Source: Plakobranchus ocellatus (lineage: Eukaryota > Mollusca > Gastropoda > Plakobranchidae). From it: a stretch of 38,096 bases of DNA. The stretch is from contig BLXT01002363.1 of the NCBI GenBank assembly GCA_019648995.1, positions 148,678 to 186,773 on the forward strand, written 5' to 3'. Both the position numbers and the translations under genes were made by a program. The notes under the pieces are model-generated. The model was not told the origin of the DNA and searched no databases. It saw only the letters and a program-made list of their open reading frames with translations. Shown here one piece after another: positions 36,901 through 38,096 of the stretch (positions are counted from its first letter, which is position 1; the number at the start of each line of letters is the position of its first letter).

Positions 36901-37258
36901 ATACCCAGAAAATAAAGGCAAATCGTAGAAAATTTTTTTAAAAGAAAAGCTTAACTTTTGAGTCAGAGTTGTCTTTTTAGCGCGGGTTCAGGGATTAACA
37001 GAATTGTTAGAACTTTCGTGGGTTCGAAACGCAAGATTTACATGATTATTTGAAATTCTATACACCTTTCAAAACTTTAGACTATTTTGTTAAAATAAGA
37101 ATAGTGATAAAATAATAAACGTTCAAAGTCCTGATTTCATGATTACGATCACACTAACTTTTGATACAGGAATATCCCAACACAAGCATTGTGCTGTATC
37201 CGCAAGTTCTGGTAAAAGTCTTGAAGTTGCGGGTGCAGTTTACCAGACCATCACAAAC
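29206..37258 (-). CDS. Single-pass membrane protein with SUEL lectin domain, EVA-1-like (partial)
   Basis: Four exons join on the minus strand with matching phases: 37258-37159, 30851-30696, 30419-30326, 29878-29206 (stop TAA 29208-29206). The first gives VCDGLVNC, then F-x(4)-CGYSTMLVLGYSCI. This is the CxGxxxC...F...C...L.V.YSC pattern of the C-terminal half of a SUEL/Gal_lectin domain. The second is a Pro/Thr/Lys-rich stalk (PSEWQPPDFSKPQ, KRPETPKPK). The third holds one transmembrane helix, LGLIIGCALASFITVVF onwards, stopped by IRR. The last encodes a 223-residue cytoplasmic tail with a Cys cluster (CDSICIKIDCLPCC, possibly palmitoylated) then Ser/Glu/Asn-rich disorder. SUEL, stalk, one helix and tail resemble EVA-1/EVA1C guidance receptors; the tail does not clearly match the EVA1 family, so no symbol is given. 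The stalk exon acceptor is A-rich and weak. The rest of the lectin domain, any other domains and the signal peptide lie beyond the right edge. A 6.3-kb intron separates lectin and stalk exons. Confidence 0.72.
30985..31165 (-). mobile_element. Possible degenerate tRNA-derived SINE
   Basis: On the minus strand, a B-box-like GTGGTTCAAATTCCGC (about 31117-31102) follows a weak A-box-like TTGGATGTAAGGG about 40 bases upstream. A hairpin with GGCTAGCT/AGCTAGCC arms follows at about 31060-31040. The A box is poor, so this is tentative. Lies in the large intron of the lectin-domain gene. Confidence 0.3.
31590..32690 (+). pseudogene. Non-LTR retrotransposon reverse transcriptase remnant, RTE-like
   Basis: The plus strand encodes, across shifting frames, the ordered blocks of a LINE reverse transcriptase. 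There is FKEEVKATIKKMKNGKATG then LTKLLNAIHDSGKIPDV-like sequence (31640-31808), HRTISL, and a QFGFV and SRNAI block. Next is INYSKALTK, the decayed first catalytic region, near 32035. Then come FRYADHTVLIAES (32331-32369) and LISKKSPN followed by FKYFGYLIT (32462-32563), and finally IAMAKDTFQKMK, LANRN (to about 32660). The YADD box reads YADH (32337-32348), a loss of the second catalytic Asp, and many stops and shifts confirm a dead copy. The block resembles RTE/BovB-type RTs; clade assignment is from memory. No endonuclease or 3' tail was recognised. It is antisense in the large intron of the lectin-domain gene. Confidence 0.85.
32691..33841. other. Intronic, no gene seen
   Basis: AT-rich intron of the lectin-domain gene. 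Small fragments near 33090 (AAGATAAGGATAGTTAAAAC) resemble the end of the LINE copy at 32670 and may be more of that element, but the likeness is short. Confidence 0.35.
33842..33963. repeat. (TATC)n tetranucleotide microsatellite
   Basis: About thirty TCTA units with CCGT, CTGT and ATAT interruptions. Open frames through it encode only SIYLSIYL-type repeats and are not genes. It is the complement of the GATA arrays at the right end. Confidence 0.95.
34094..34300 (+). mobile_element. tRNA-derived SINE head
   Basis: Plus strand: an A-box-like TGGCACTGTGGG at 34102-34113 and a B box GGTTCGAGCCC about 40 bases later (34157-34167), matching the consensus GGTTCGANNCC. Acceptor-stem pairing is absent. 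The body after the B box (CTGTACCCTGATTTTATGG...) continues to a CT-rich, CTGTCTCT-type tail. TATC tetramers flank the left end, consistent with insertion at the edge of the array. Exact 3' limit uncertain. Confidence 0.6.
34331..37158. other. Intronic, no gene seen
   Basis: AT-rich intron of the lectin-domain gene with T-rich and A-rich tracts near 35100-35460. The overlapping frames at 35767-36073 are open on both strands for about 95 codons but carry no domain or splice support. Confidence 0.4.
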
Positions 37259-37780
37259 CTGGATGTAAAAAAAGAGGGTAAGTCATATTATACATTTTAA
37301 AAAATTAAAATATGGGTTTGCACCTTATCACTTTTTTTTTTTTCTAACAACGTAACAAAACAAATTTTTTAAGGTAATTAGTTTTAATGTTGATTTTGCG
37401 GAAGGTTCTAGAAGAAATAGGAGAGGAACGAAAAACATCAGAAAAGGCTGGGGAGAGGTGGGGTGTTCGAGAAAAGAAAGGGAAAAGGTGTAGAATCGGA
37501 AAAAAATAAAGAGAAAAATGGGCAAGCAAATGACAACAAAAAGGTGGTGGTGGAGACGATGAAGAAGATGAATGGGAAGAAAAATGATTCAGAAAATACC
37601 CAATTGAATAATAATATGGTTGACTTACTGCTTAGATATTCAGACATGCAGCAATGACAATGAATCTGCTTTAAAGAATCAATATCTTATTTTCAAGCTC
37701 TTGGGGTCTTAAAAATTTTTTCTTACCATGAATAAAAAGCTTTTAAGCTTTTTGGCTTTTTGGGGGGAGGAAGAGACAAG

Positions 37781-37820
37781 AGATAGATAGATAGACAAAA
37801 AGACAGACAGCTAGACAGAC

Positions 37821-37891
<71 letters not shown>
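37781..37891. repeat. (GATA)n microsatellite, left array
   Basis: AGATAGAT repeats with AGAC interruptions in the first 40 bases, then pure GATA to 37890. It directly precedes the hammerhead-like segment. Confidence 0.95.
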
Positions 37892-37923
37892 CTGACTTTC
37901 GCCACCCTTGTTAACATCATTCT

Positions 37924-37969
37924 GCACCCTGAAGAAGTCCAAGTAGGACGGAAACAATTTTGTAGGTGC
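37924..37969 (+). ncRNA. Hammerhead ribozyme-like motif (type I layout)
   Basis: The 46-nt segment fits the hammerhead fold element by element. Stem I 5' arm is GCACC (37924-37928) and core 1 is CTGAAGA (37929-37935), which fits CUGANGA. Stem II is GTCC (37937-37940), loop AAGTA, GGAC (37946-37949). Core 2 is GAAA (37951-37954). Stem III is CAA/TTG with a two-base loop, closed by A37954-T37963. The cleavage step would follow A37964 (UH site). The stem I 3' arm GGTGC (37965-37969) pairs perfectly with the 5' arm. The weak point is the first pair of stem II, A37936 with G37950, where active hammerheads have G-C. A tiny stem III is typical of hammerheads in metazoan retroelements such as Penelope-like elements. 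Self-cleavage is plausible but weakened. It lies in a 130-bp spacer between two GATA arrays. Confidence 0.6.
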
Positions 37970-38020
37970 CTGCCTCAGAAAGAAAGTATGGCTAGGTAAG
38001 AAACTTTTTATTTATTTAGT

Positions 38021-38027
38021 TAGATAA

Positions 38028-38091
<64 letters not shown>

Positions 38092-38096
38092 ATAAA
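38021..38096. repeat. (GATA)n microsatellite, right array, runs off the edge
   Basis: TAGATAAATAGATAGATA... to the window end. It pairs with the array at 37781-37891 around a 130-bp unique spacer. Confidence 0.95.

Noticed and set aside
37170-37277. Plus-strand 108-nt open exon with TACAG acceptor and GGGTAAGT donor
   Set aside because: The minus strand of the same interval has the SUEL cysteine pattern and joins in phase to the stalk exon of the membrane-protein gene; the plus translation has no recognisable pattern.

Overview
The window reads as AT-rich nuclear DNA of an animal. Genes are cut into short exons with GT-AG introns, and introns and intergenic space are full of decayed DNA transposons, a LINE remnant, tRNA-derived SINEs and tetranucleotide arrays. 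The gene set, the mix of Merlin, piggyBac, pogo-like, hAT-like, LINE and SINE copies, and the GATA arrays fit an invertebrate, most plausibly a gastropod or other mollusc. That placement is inference; no single marker proves it. A 32-base run of N at 20801-20832 marks a scaffold gap.

Three protein genes can be rebuilt by joining exons with matching phases. (1) At the left edge, minus strand, are the first two coding exons of Listerin (LTN1), the E3 ubiquitin ligase of ribosome-associated quality control; the rest lies beyond position 1. (2) In the centre, plus strand, is a complete six-exon SAM-dependent methyltransferase of 268 residues (14362-22459), with an 803-bp pogo/Tigger-like element in intron 2 and the gap in intron 5. 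(3) On the right, minus strand, is the 3' part of a single-pass membrane protein: the C-terminal half of a SUEL/galactose-binding lectin domain, a proline-rich stalk, one transmembrane helix and a long disordered tail (29206-37258). Its N-terminal exons lie beyond the right edge. It resembles the EVA-1 layout, but the identity is not certain. The three genes have no evident shared pathway.

The space between LTN1 and the methyltransferase (1.1-14.3 kb) holds a frameshifted Merlin transposase, a possible integrase-core remnant, a nested pair of small transposons near 5.3-6.0 kb, a tRNA-derived SINE, a piggyBac transposase pseudogene followed by 66-bp tandem repeats, and an old duplication near 12.8-13.3 kb. 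The 22.5-28.8 kb stretch has no recognisable gene. The 6.3-kb intron of the lectin-domain gene holds a decayed LINE reverse transcriptase, a TATC array and SINE pieces.

The most unusual signal is at 37924-37969, between two GATA arrays. A 46-nt segment fits a type I hammerhead ribozyme: complementary stem I, CUGANGA core, GUCC/GGAC stem II, GAAA core, a short stem III and a UA cleavage site. The first pair of stem II is A/G rather than G-C, so activity is uncertain.
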